Positions 1 to 8,520 of a stretch of 64,000 nucleotides of DNA are shown here, piece after piece. The notes beneath the pieces are model-generated. The model saw only the letters and a list, made by a program, of their open reading frames with translations. It did no database searches and had not been told where the DNA came from. The DNA is from Candidatus Pantoea floridensis (lineage in GTDB: Bacteria > Pseudomonadota > Gammaproteobacteria > Enterobacterales > Enterobacteriaceae). Both the position numbers and the translations under genes were made by a program. Where the stretch lies: assembly GCF_900215435.1 (NCBI RefSeq), contig NZ_OCMY01000001.1, positions 558,001 to 622,000 on the forward strand, given 5' to 3'. Each line of letters opens with the position of its first letter. Positions within the stretch are counted from its first letter, which is position 1.

Positions 1-459
1 CATGTTCAGGCCGTCATCCGCCGCTTCATAGGCCGATATGCGCCCGACTTCCGCCACCGCATCCAGATCCCAGCTGGCCGCCAGGCCAAGCGGAATCGGG
101 AAGATGGTGCGCTGACCGTGCACCACGTCATAGGCAAAGAACAGCGGGATTTTCAGGCGGCTGAGCTGCATCACCTGATCCTGCATGGCGCGAATATCCT
201 GTCGCGTTACGGTATTAAAAATGGCCCCGACCTGACCGTGTTGAATCATGTCGCGAACCGCCGTTTTCGGTGTATCCGGTCCGACGCTAATCAAACGCAT
301 CTGCCCGATTTTTTCATCAAGGGTCATTTTGCTAAGCAGCTGATTAACAAAGGCGTCGCGCGCCTGCTCGGTCATGGCATGTGGGCCAAACAAATCGTCT
401 GCAAACGCAGGTTGCATGGCTAAGGAAACAGCGAGGCTAACAGAGTAAATCCATTTCAT
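1..459 (-). CDS. bglX: BglX periplasmic beta-glucosidase, N-terminal part (runs off the window)
   Basis: The reverse strand from 459 to the window edge reads 153 codons without a stop, starting MKWIYSVSLAVSLAMQPAFA, a typical Sec signal peptide. It continues with DDLFGPHAMTEQARDAF and MTLDEKIGQMRL, and then FAYDVVHGQRTIFPIPLG, the start of a glycoside hydrolase family 3 N-terminal domain. The enzyme hydrolyses beta-glucosides in the periplasm. It is divergent from dld, as in E. coli, which supports the name. The catalytic aspartate and the C-terminal domain are outside the window. Start chosen at the only ATG giving a signal peptide. Confidence 0.93.
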   Translation of the reverse strand, partial: MKWIYSVSLAVSLAMQPAFADDLFGPHAMTEQARDAFVNQLLSKMTLDEKIGQMRLISVGPDTPKTAVRDMIQHGQVGAIFNTVTRQDIRAMQDQVMQLSRLKIPLFFAYDVVHGQRTIFPIPLGLAASWDLDAVAEVGRISAYEAADDGLNM

Positions 460-614
460 CAGGTCGGGCTCTCTTAAGTGACTGCGCAATATCGAAATAA
501 CCGGGGCAGTTTGCCACAAGATGAGGATAGCAGGTAGCTGCCGATGTCACACCGCGACCCTACCGCAGACGCGTGCTACAGTAGAAGCGCCATGTTAAAG
601 ACAAGGATAGGCCA

Positions 615-2324
615 ATGAATAACAACACTTCGCACCCTACTCTGCTCGCCGAACTGCGTCGTCTGGTGGGTTCGTCACACCTGTTAACCGATGCAGAACA
701 GACCGCGCGCTACCGCAAAGGTTTTCGCTCGGGCGAAGGCGACGCGCTGGCGGTGATTTTTCCCGGCTCGCTGCTGGAGTTATGGCGTGCGTTGCAAGCG
801 CTGGTTAGCGCCGATGCCATTATTTTAATGCAGGCCGCCAATACCGGTCTGACGGAAGGTTCCACGCCGCACGGTAATGATTACGATCGTCCGGTGGTCA
901 TCATCAGCACCTTGCGGCTGGATAAGTTGCATCTGATCGATGACGGCAAACAGATCCTCGCCTTCCCTGGCAGCACGCTGTATCAGTTGGAAAAAGTGCT
1001 GAAACCGTTAGGACGTGAGCCGCATTCTGTTATCGGTTCCTCCTGTATCGGCGCATCGGTAATGGGCGGAATCTGTAATAACTCAGGCGGTTCGTTGATC
1101 AAACGCGGTCCGGCCTACAGTGAAATGGCCCTGTACGCGCAGATTGATGCCAGCGGCAAACTCAAGCTGGTAAACCATCTTGGCATCGATCTTGGCCATT
1201 CGCCGGAGGAGATGTTGGGGCGTTTGGATGACGATCGCTGGCAGCAGAACGATGTGCGTTGGGATGAGCGCCACGCCTCCGATCATGAATATGCCGAGCG
1301 CGTGCGCGATATCACTGCCGACACCCCGGCGCGCTTTAATGCCGATGAGCGCCGCCTGTTCGAAGCGTCTGGCTGCGCGGGCAAGCTGGCAGTATTTGCC
1401 GTGCGTCTCGACACCTTCCCTACCGAACCGCAGCAGCAGGTATTTTATATCGGCACCAACGATCCGGCTGAGCTGGGCGATATTCGCCGTCATATTCTGG
1501 CAGAATTTACGCATCTGCCGGTGGCGGGTGAATATATGCACCGCGACATTTTCGATATCGCTGAGGTGTATGGCAAAGATACCTTCGTGATGATCGACAA
1601 GCTCGGCACCGATAAAATGCCGCTGTTTTTTACCCTTAAGGGCCGCGTTGATGCCTGGCTGAGCAAGCTGAGTTGGGTAAAACCGCATCTTACCGATCGC
1701 CTGTTGCAGCGCGTCAGCGGCTGGTTACCGGCGCATCTGCCCAAACGTCTTAAGCAGTATCGCGACAAATATGAACACCATCTGATGCTGAAGATGTCCG
1801 GCGACGGCGTTGCTGAAGCGCAGGCGTATCTGACCGAATATTTCCGCGAAGGCGGCGGCGCCTTCTTCGCCTGCGATGCCAAAGAGGGCGCGCACGCGTT
1901 CCTGCATCGCTTTGCCGCTGCCGGTGCGGCTGTGCGCTATCACGCGGTGCATGCTGACGAAGTGGAAGATATTCTGGCGTTGGATATTGCGCTGCGCCGT
2001 AACGATGAGGAGTGGTTTGAGCGCCTGCCCGCCGAGTTTGATAAGGATCTCAGCCACCGCCTCTATTACGGCCACTTCTTCTGCCATGTGTTCCATCAGG
2101 ATTACATCGTCAGAAAGGGCGTCGATGCGCATGCGTTGAAAGAGAAGATGCTGGCGATTTTAGCCGAGCGCGGCGCGGAGTATCCGGCTGAGCATAACGT
2201 TGGACATCTGTATCAGGCGAAACCGCAGCTGCAGGCGTTTTATCGTCAGCTGGATCCTACTAATAGTTTCAATCCGGGAATTGGTAAAACCAGCAAGCAC
2301 AAGGGTTGGGCGGTAAAAATCTAA
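615..2324 (+). CDS. dld: Quinone-dependent D-lactate dehydrogenase Dld
   Basis: 569 residues, close to the 571 of E. coli Dld. A peripheral membrane flavoenzyme that oxidises D-lactate to pyruvate and passes electrons to quinone. The FAD-binding (PCMH-type) domain covers roughly residues 35-250; the segment near 135-160 (HSVIGSSCIGASVMGGICNN) is the conserved FAD contact region. The C-terminal half is the Dld-specific membrane-binding and substrate domain, ending FNPGIGKTSKHKGW. Lies between bglX and pbpG as in E. coli. The weak AAGGATAGG stretch just before the ATG may serve as ribosome binding site. A palindromic repeat follows the stop codon. Confidence 0.96.
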   Translation: MNNNTSHPTLLAELRRLVGSSHLLTDAEQTARYRKGFRSGEGDALAVIFPGSLLELWRALQALVSADAIILMQAANTGLTEGSTPHGNDYDRPVVIISTLRLDKLHLIDDGKQILAFPGSTLYQLEKVLKPLGREPHSVIGSSCIGASVMGGICNNSGGSLIKRGPAYSEMALYAQIDASGKLKLVNHLGIDLGHSPEEMLGRLDDDRWQQNDVRWDERHASDHEYAERVRDITADTPARFNADERRLFEASGCAGKLAVFAVRLDTFPTEPQQQVFYIGTNDPAELGDIRRHILAEFTHLPVAGEYMHRDIFDIAEVYGKDTFVMIDKLGTDKMPLFFTLKGRVDAWLSKLSWVKPHLTDRLLQRVSGWLPAHLPKRLKQYRDKYEHHLMLKMSGDGVAEAQAYLTEYFREGGGAFFACDAKEGAHAFLHRFAAAGAAVRYHAVHADEVEDILALDIALRRNDEEWFERLPAEFDKDLSHRLYYGHFFCHVFHQDYIVRKGVDAHALKEKMLAILAERGAEYPAEHNVGHLYQAKPQLQAFYRQLDPTNSFNPGIGKTSKHKGWAVKI

Positions 2325-2341
2325 GTGCGGTTGTTAAAAAA

Positions 2342-2393
2342 GTGGCCATCAATGGCCACCTTACATGTAGGGTCGGCATTCATGCCGACCTGG
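2342..2393. repeat. Palindromic repeats after dld (two elements)
   Basis: Two short palindromes in tandem. The first, GTGGCCAT-CA-ATGGCCAC, spans 2342-2359. The second is headed by GTAG at 2367 and has a stem GGTCGGCAT-TC-ATGCCGACC at 2371-2390. They belong to the GTAG-headed repeat family found throughout the window, but carry variant stems. They sit between the convergent 3' ends of dld and the MscS gene. Confidence 0.75.
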
Positions 2394-2411
2394 TCACATG
2401 ACGCGCTGAAA

Positions 2412-4856
2412 TTAAGGCAGTTGCTCGCCCTGCTGCTCTTGCGCGGCCGCCGGAAGCGCGCGGCGTTCAATGATCATGGTTTGCGGCGTGGAAAGCACAA
2501 TACCCTCCTTGCGCAGACGCGTGAGAATATCAAACAGCAAATCACTCTTGGCACCGGAAATCTGGCGCTGGCTGGCAACGTTGCCGGTGACGCTCAACAC
2601 GATCCCCGCTGGCGTTAAATCTTTGAACGAAACGGACGGCTCAGGCGTTTCCAGGATGCGCTCGTTCTCCTGATACACTTCCAGCAGAATTTCCCGCACC
2701 CGCACCGGATCAATATCCAATGGGAACGTCAGCAGAATGGTCACCACGCCCTGCGCGTTACCCATGGTGGCGTTACGCACGTTTTGCGAGATCAGCTGGG
2801 AGTTCGGCACAATCACCGTGGATTTATCGCTGAGCTGAATTTCCGTGGCACGCACGTTGATACGACGAATATCGCCCTCGATGCCGCTGATGCTCACCAA
2901 ATCGCCCACCTTCACCGGACGCTCGGTCAACAAAATCAGACCGGAGATGAAGTTCTTCACAATCTCCTGCAAGCCGAAACCGATGCCGACCGATAAGGCG
3001 CTGACGATCCACGCCAGCTTGTTCCACTGCAAGCCCATAATCGACAGCGTCAGCAGAATAACCAGCACGTAACCAATGTTGCTGAACAGCGTCACCAGCG
3101 ACACGCGCATGCCGACATCCATGGTGGTTTTTGGCAGGAAGTCTTTATCCAGCCAGCGACGCACCGAGCGCAGCACATAAATGCCCACTACCAGGCAGAG
3201 AATCGCGTTAACCATGTGCGCCGGCACAATGTTCAGCGACTCCATTCCTTTGCCGCCCCAGAACTCAATCACCTTCTGAATCAGCTCTATCGGCGTTGAG
3301 GAGGCGAAGGTGCCGTTGAGCAGCGCCAGCGCGAGGATAGCAATCAGCAAGGTTTTACCCAACGCGCTCAGCAGCGTAGCCGCCTGTTGCAAGTGGCGCT
3401 CATCAATATTGAGTGAGCTTTGCAGCCGCTTGCCCGTTGCATTGCTGGTGGAGAACAGACTTTCACAGCCGTCCTGTACCAGATGGCTGAGGAAGTAGAA
3501 CGAGCCAAACAGAATGCCGCACCAAATCACCTCGTAGCTGAGGAAGCGTGCCAGCGTAACGTAGCCAATGATCAGAGAGATCAGGATCGCCAGCGCCGTA
3601 AGCATCAACGCCAGCTGTACTAAGCCAACTAGAGTGGAGCGTGCTTCAGGCTGGTGGCCGGCCTGCGCCATGCGACGACGCACGCGGTTCACGCGCATGC
3701 TGATAGCAAGGCCGGTGCAGCCAATCAGCAATGCGGTCAAGCCGTTTGCAAAAATCGTGGTATTGAGGCTGGTTCCCACGCTGTAGTTAAACGCCTCAAC
3801 CGTCTGGAAAACAAACACCAGCGCCGCGGTAAAGGGCGGGAACGGTTTCAGCGCCTGCGCCACTTCATTGGAGATGGCAGGCAAACGCCAGCTGGGACGA
3901 CGCGTAGACAAAAACGCCCGCCCCAATCCAGCAATTAAGCCGCAGTAGACGCTGAGCTGCACCAGGCGCTCAACAAAATCCTGCACGTCGCCAGAGACCT
4001 CATCGCGGCGCGTAAAGGCCAGCGCAAGGAAGTTGAAGGTGAGCACAACGGCCGCAAGTGTGGTCAAGGCTATCGCGGCCGCCAGGAAGCTACGACGTAA
4101 ACGCCCTTCCGGCATTTTGTTAATGCTCACCCACGCCAGAAACTCTTCGCCGTAGCGACGGCCGAGCGTCATCACCAGCATCGCGGCGACCAGCCAACCG
4201 ATGGTGCCAAAGCGCCAGCCCGATTCCCACGATAGCGCGGCGGTGTCTTGTAGTTCATCGCGAAAATCACTGATTTTCTCGGCGTCGAGATCCTGGCTGC
4301 TGAAGATCGGTGACCAGAAACGCGGGCCGAAAATACTGCCCGAGTTCAGTGCCAGCTGGCTTTTTAACTGGTCACGACGCAGGTTAACGATCTGCGATGA
4401 CAGCACCAGCGCACCGTTTTTGATGCCATCGGCCTGCTTGATTTGGTCGTCTAGCTTACCTTTTTGGTTCTCCAGCGCCGCACGCTTGCGCGTCACCTCC
4501 GGCGTCTCTTTCACGCCGCTGTCGGCTTTGGGCGCCGGACCGAGTACCGCCAGCTGTGCATCCAGCTGCTGACGCTGCGGAATGAGTGCCTGACCAAGGG
4601 TTTCGGCATTCCCCGAAAGCTCCAGCGCCATCTCATTGAGCTGGTTGAGCTGGCTTTCGTTGGTATCGCCCGAGACCTGGCCTTTAATTTTATCGAGGAT
4701 TTTCTGCATTTTAGGCAGCTCGACCAAGGCGTTAACTTTGGGGGCAGCGTCCTCTTGCTGATTCGCGGCCGCGCTGTCGTCTGCAAAACTCAGCGCCGGG
4801 GTTAACAGCACCAGCAGCAGTAAAAATGGCGTAAGTAAGGAACGGAACTTGAACAT
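2412..4856 (-). CDS. MscS-family mechanosensitive channel with N-terminal DUF3772 region
   Basis: 814 residues. A signal peptide (cleavage near residue 25, SFA-DDS) is followed by a charged, coiled-coil-like periplasmic region to about residue 200 (DUF3772 type), then about ten hydrophobic segments. The MscS core starts near residue 600: VGIGFGLQEIVKNFISG is the pore helix region, followed by the beta domain (ERPVKVGDLVSISGIEGDI, then IVPNSQLIS). By family knowledge it is an inner-membrane channel that opens under membrane tension during hypo-osmotic shock. It is larger than MscS (286) and similar in size class to YbiO; the exact paralogue is not certain. This position in E. coli (between dld and pbpG) has no such gene, so it is an insertion relative to that genome. 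Confidence 0.85.
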   Translation of the reverse strand: MFKFRSLLTPFLLLLVLLTPALSFADDSAAANQQEDAAPKVNALVELPKMQKILDKIKGQVSGDTNESQLNQLNEMALELSGNAETLGQALIPQRQQLDAQLAVLGPAPKADSGVKETPEVTRKRAALENQKGKLDDQIKQADGIKNGALVLSSQIVNLRRDQLKSQLALNSGSIFGPRFWSPIFSSQDLDAEKISDFRDELQDTAALSWESGWRFGTIGWLVAAMLVMTLGRRYGEEFLAWVSINKMPEGRLRRSFLAAAIALTTLAAVVLTFNFLALAFTRRDEVSGDVQDFVERLVQLSVYCGLIAGLGRAFLSTRRPSWRLPAISNEVAQALKPFPPFTAALVFVFQTVEAFNYSVGTSLNTTIFANGLTALLIGCTGLAISMRVNRVRRRMAQAGHQPEARSTLVGLVQLALMLTALAILISLIIGYVTLARFLSYEVIWCGILFGSFYFLSHLVQDGCESLFSTSNATGKRLQSSLNIDERHLQQAATLLSALGKTLLIAILALALLNGTFASSTPIELIQKVIEFWGGKGMESLNIVPAHMVNAILCLVVGIYVLRSVRRWLDKDFLPKTTMDVGMRVSLVTLFSNIGYVLVILLTLSIMGLQWNKLAWIVSALSVGIGFGLQEIVKNFISGLILLTERPVKVGDLVSISGIEGDIRRINVRATEIQLSDKSTVIVPNSQLISQNVRNATMGNAQGVVTILLTFPLDIDPVRVREILLEVYQENERILETPEPSVSFKDLTPAGIVLSVTGNVASQRQISGAKSDLLFDILTRLRKEGIVLSTPQTMIIERRALPAAAQEQQGEQLP

Positions 4857-5013
4857 GTTTAATAAGATTCCAGCGTAATAACAGCCGATAAACGCACGTG
4901 TGCAGATGAATGGCGGCTAGTTTAAGACGTTGCCGACACTGAAACTATAGGAATGAAGGTGTAAAACATTGGCGCTAACGATAAGCGTTTTTGCAGGTAA
5001 ACCGAGGTGAATG

Positions 5014-5081
5014 GAGTCGCCATGAATGACGACCCTACGACATACCGCCGATGACCTGTAGGGCCGCCATTCATGGCGACC
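5014..5081. repeat. Inverted pair of GTAG-headed palindromic repeats
   Basis: A left element (GTCGCCATGAATGACGAC followed by CCTAC) and a right element (GTAGGGCCGCC-ATTCAT-GGCGACC, 5058-5081) face each other over 17 bases. The left stem has lost one pair. Located between pbpG (3' end) and the MscS gene (5' end). Apart from this pair, the 237-base gap 4857-5093 shows no gene. Confidence 0.8.
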
Positions 5082-5093
5082 AAAACAAGCGCG

Positions 5094-6032
5094 CTATTCC
5101 GCCTCGCTATTGCTGGCCGTCAGGCCTGACTTCTGCTTTTTGTACGCCAGCGCCGCGGCCGGAACCGGTGCGGCTTTACCGGTTTCCAGCCAGTCACGCA
5201 GACGGTTGGCATCGGCAAAATGGGTGTATTTTCCAAACGCGTCCAGTACCACCAGCGCCACCGGACGGTTATTGATCACCGTGCGCATCACCAGGCAGTG
5301 CCCCGCTTCATCGGTATAACCGGTTTTGGTCAGCTGGATACGCCAGTCGTTTTTGTACACCAAATGGTTGGTGTTACGGAACGGCAGCGCATAATTCGGA
5401 TGTTTAAATACCGCCGTGTCTTCTTTGGTGGTGCTTAACTCACCAATCAGCGGGTACTGACGTGTAGCTTTCGCCAGCTTTATCAGGTCTTCCGCGCTGG
5501 AAACGTTCTGAATCGACAAGCCGGTCGGTTCCACATAACGCGTATGCGTCATACCGAGCGCACGTGCTTTGGCATTCATGGCACGAATAAAAGCATCGTA
5601 ACCGCCCGGATAGTGGTGCGCCAGGCTGGCGGCCGCGCGGTTCTCCGACGACATCAGCGCCAGCAGCAGCATGTTGCGGCGGCTGATTTCACTGTTCAGT
5701 TTGACGCGGGAAAATACGCCGCGCATTTCAGGCGTGTGGCTGATATCGACCGACAGCATTTCATCCATCGGCAGTTTGGCATCCAGTACCACCATCGCCG
5801 TCATTAGCTTGGTCAGCGAAGCAATTGGGCGTACGCGGTTAGGATGACTGGAAAACAGCACTTTGTTGTTTTCCAGATCGACGATCATCGCGCTGCCGGA
5901 GGCGATTTGCGGTTGGGCAATCGGCGCCAGGTTTGAGAGTACGGCCGGCGCAGCGAGCGCGGGTGTCACAGCGGCTGGCGCGGCGACAAACAGCGCCAGC
6001 GACAGCAGGGAAATACGCATTTTTGCAGACAT
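5094..6032 (-). CDS. pbpG: D-alanyl-D-alanine endopeptidase, penicillin-binding protein 7
   Basis: 312 residues (E. coli PBP7: 310). A signal peptide ends near residue 28. The serine-peptidase S11 motifs are all present: SxxK at S72-K75 (ASLTKLM), SxN at S129-E-N131 (SSENRAA) and KTG at 236-238 (LTKTGYT). The periplasmic enzyme cuts D-Ala-meso-DAP cross-links in peptidoglycan. Neighbours bglX, dld and yohC match E. coli. Two ATG codons (residues 1 and 5) could start it, neither with a good Shine-Dalgarno sequence; the first is kept because the E. coli protein aligns to it. Confidence 0.95.
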   Translation of the reverse strand: MSAKMRISLLSLALFVAAPAAVTPALAAPAVLSNLAPIAQPQIASGSAMIVDLENNKVLFSSHPNRVRPIASLTKLMTAMVVLDAKLPMDEMLSVDISHTPEMRGVFSRVKLNSEISRRNMLLLALMSSENRAAASLAHHYPGGYDAFIRAMNAKARALGMTHTRYVEPTGLSIQNVSSAEDLIKLAKATRQYPLIGELSTTKEDTAVFKHPNYALPFRNTNHLVYKNDWRIQLTKTGYTDEAGHCLVMRTVINNRPVALVVLDAFGKYTHFADANRLRDWLETGKAAPVPAAALAYKKQKSGLTASNSEAE

Positions 6033-6177
6033 CGTGTCAAAAAAATCCGGTCAGGAGTTTTGCGCTGTGTAAACACACAGGCCGCCCACATCAAGCCAGA
6101 CGGGATGCGGGCTGGCTGCAGTATCATACGCACTTCCCTGAGAAATTTCTTAACGAGATTGTTTCCAGGCGTTAAAA

Positions 6178-6285
6178 GGCCGCCATGAATGGCGACCTTT
6201 TGGGTTGAGTGCGATTTCGTTTGTCGGTCGCCATGAATGGCGACCTTAAGGGGGCGGTTTTGTAGGGTCGCCATTCATGGCGACC
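6178..6285. repeat. Cluster of three GTAG-family palindromes
   Basis: Three copies of the 20-base palindrome GG(T/C)CGCCAT-NN-ATGGCGACC at 6178-6197, 6226-6245 and 6266-6285, the last with the full GTAGG head at 6262. The first two are in inverted orientation relative to the third. They fill most of the 262-base gap between yohC (3' end) and pbpG (5' end). No gene is seen in this gap. Confidence 0.82.
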
Positions 6286-6294
6286 AGGATAGCC

Positions 6295-6882
6295 TCAGAA
6301 TAACCGTGGACCATATCCCCAGATAACCACCGTCAGCGCCAGCAGCACCTCGAACACCAGCACCCCTATCGCCAATGTTGAGCCGGAGAAGCGCAGACTT
6401 TCATCACGGTCAATACTCAGGAATACCGGGATCCCGACGTAAAGCAGATAACCGGTGTAAACCAGCGCAATCGCGCCGACCAATACGCACAGCCACACCA
6501 GCGGATAGAGCGCCACCAAACCACTAAGGAACAGCGGCGTTGCCACATAGCCCGCAAACACGGTGCAGCGTTGCAGGCTCGGGCGCTGCGGATAATTACG
6601 CGCCATCCAGTGAATCACACGCCCCATCACGGCAACGCCACCAAGAATCATCAGGTAGAACAGAATGCCCAAACCGATACCGGTCAGCCTGTTGAGTAGT
6701 ACGAACTGCCCTTCGCCCAGATTCCAGCCCAGTTGCGTGGTGCCGATGAAGGCGCAGATCACCGGGATCGCCGCCATTAGCAGAACATGATGGGTGTAAT
6801 GGTGCGAAACGCTCTCATTTTCCTGTTTAATATCGCGCATTTCCTGACCAGGATGCGCCAGTAAACCCCAGACATGATTCAT
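6295..6882 (-). CDS. yohC: Inner-membrane protein YohC, Yip1 family
   Basis: 195 residues, same as E. coli YohC. Starts MNHVWGLLAHPGQEMRDI, then about five hydrophobic segments between residues 30 and 190, typical of the Yip1/DUF1282 family. The cellular role is not established. A strong GAGGAG stands before the ATG at 6882. Divergent from yohD, as in E. coli. Confidence 0.92.
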   Translation of the reverse strand: MNHVWGLLAHPGQEMRDIKQENESVSHHYTHHVLLMAAIPVICAFIGTTQLGWNLGEGQFVLLNRLTGIGLGILFYLMILGGVAVMGRVIHWMARNYPQRPSLQRCTVFAGYVATPLFLSGLVALYPLVWLCVLVGAIALVYTGYLLYVGIPVFLSIDRDESLRFSGSTLAIGVLVFEVLLALTVVIWGYGPRLF

Positions 6883-7049
6883 ACGGTTACTCCTCTAATG
6901 CAAGGGGCTGCCCCTAAAGCAAAAGACCTCGACAACGCAGGCAGCGTCTCTCAAGTATAATCGTCGCCGCTGTTTTTGCGGCTAACCCTACAAATAAAGG
7001 CGCTGGCGTATAAACTGGTAACAGTCTCAACATTTACAGGGAGGATGAT

Positions 7050-7625
7050 TTGCATCTCGATATCAATGGATTAATTAGCCAATACGGCTATCTGGCGCTG
7101 CTGATTGGCTGTATCGCCGAAGGAGAAACCTTCACCTTACTGGGCGGGGTTGCGGCGCATGAAGGCTTGCTGCACTTCACCGGCGTGGTGTTGGCCGCGA
7201 TGATTGGCGGCATTATTGGCGATCAGCTGTTGTTTTGGCTGGGACGCCGCTACGGTACACGCATTCTGCGCCGTTTCCGCAAACATCAGGAAACCATTGG
7301 CAAAGCCAATCGGCTGATTCAGAAACACCCTAGTTTATTCGTCATCGGCGTGCGCTTTATGTATGGCTTCCGCATTGTGGGGCCAATCATCATTGGCACC
7401 AGCCGCCTTAAGCCGCTGCGTTTCTTTATTCTTAACGTCATCGGCGCCGCGCTATGGTCACTGATTTTTGTCTCTATCGGCTACTTTGCTGGCGAGATCG
7501 TTGCGCCGTGGCTGCATAAGATCGATCAGCACCTCAAACCCGTATTGTGGTTAGCGGCGGCGGTTATTTTTGGCATCGTGCTGCGCTACATTATTCGCCA
7601 CTGGAACCGCCGCCGCGCGGGTTAA
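7050..7625 (+). CDS. yohD: DedA-family membrane protein YohD
   Basis: 191 residues (E. coli 192). The start is TTG: GGGAGG at 7039-7044 lies five bases before it, and the next residues (HLDINGLISQYGYLALLIG) align with the E. coli N-terminus. The nearby ATG at 7045 is in another frame. DedA/SNARE-associated motifs are present: EGETFTLLGG near residue 28, the GRRYG-type loop near 65-70, and the RFMYGFRIVGP segment near 104-114. Family members act in membrane phospholipid or undecaprenyl-phosphate translocation; the substrate of YohD is unknown. Confidence 0.92.
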   Translation: MHLDINGLISQYGYLALLIGCIAEGETFTLLGGVAAHEGLLHFTGVVLAAMIGGIIGDQLLFWLGRRYGTRILRRFRKHQETIGKANRLIQKHPSLFVIGVRFMYGFRIVGPIIIGTSRLKPLRFFILNVIGAALWSLIFVSIGYFAGEIVAPWLHKIDQHLKPVLWLAAAVIFGIVLRYIIRHWNRRRAG

Positions 7626-8402
7626 TTACGAGTGATAACCTTTAAACTGCGGATTCGCCAGCATAAAACCACCGTCGACAATGAAAGATTGTCCGGTGGT
7701 GTAGGTTGCCCATTCCGAGCAGAGCCAGGCCACTAAGCTCGCCACCTCACGCGTATCGCCGGGACGTCCAATCGGGATCTCCGGCATACGTCGGCCTTGC
7801 TCGTCATCTTTCATATCATTCATCGCCGTGGCAATTGCGCCCGGCGCCACCGCGTTGACCAAAATATGGTGCGGCAATAAGCTCAACGCCATTGATTTGG
7901 TCAGGCCACCGAGTGCATGTTTCGCGGCGGTATAGGCGCTGGCGTCCGGTAGCGGCGTGTGTTCATGCACCGAAGTGATATTGATAATACGTCCACCGTC
8001 GCCCTGATCGACCATATGCCTTGCGGCAATCTGCCCACAGATAAAAGCACCATCGACATCCACATTAAACACTTTGCGCCAATCCTCAAAAGTGACATCG
8101 AGAAAGTCAGCTTTGGTCATCACGCCCGCGTTGCACACCAGCACGTCAATGCGCCCCAGCGAGTTGATCAGCTGCGCCAGTTGTTGCCCGCCGGCTTGCG
8201 GATCGGCAAGGGCAACCTGCCGCACCTGCGCCATCTGTCCACGACTCTCCACCATACGTGCGGTTTCCTGGGCGCCCTCTTCATCCGAACTCCAGGTGAT
8301 GCCAAGCGTATAGCCCGCTTCGGCCAGCATCACCGCACAACTGCGACCAATGCCAGAACTGGAACCGGTAACCACGGCGACTTTCTGTTTTCCTGAACTC
8401 AT
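7626..8402 (-). CDS. yohF: Short-chain dehydrogenase/reductase YohF
   Basis: 258 residues. Classical SDR fold: nucleotide-binding TGSSSGIGR at residues 13-21, NAG near residue 90, a catalytic serine in NITSVHE, and the YTAAKHA (YxxxK) motif near 155-161. Uses NAD(P)H; the physiological substrate is unknown. AGGAG precedes the ATG at 8402. Adjacent convergent to yohD with no gap, the same layout as in E. coli. Confidence 0.9.
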   Translation of the reverse strand: MSSGKQKVAVVTGSSSGIGRSCAVMLAEAGYTLGITWSSDEEGAQETARMVESRGQMAQVRQVALADPQAGGQQLAQLINSLGRIDVLVCNAGVMTKADFLDVTFEDWRKVFNVDVDGAFICGQIAARHMVDQGDGGRIINITSVHEHTPLPDASAYTAAKHALGGLTKSMALSLLPHHILVNAVAPGAIATAMNDMKDDEQGRRMPEIPIGRPGDTREVASLVAWLCSEWATYTTGQSFIVDGGFMLANPQFKGYHS

Positions 8403-8520
8403 AACATTCTCCTGATTGAGGGTGTCTTAACAGTATAGAAGTTATCCTTCTGTGCCTCAGTGCCGCCGAATCTGCCGTTGCGTCTATAGTTAACCATTAC
8501 ATACCGCAAAGGGGGGCAAG

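Noticed and set aside
1083..1688. Long reverse-strand open frame inside dld, and similar antisense frames in uvrB, ldtB and bioF
   Set aside because: They mirror the codon pattern of strongly biased real genes and show no family motifs or ribosome binding sites.
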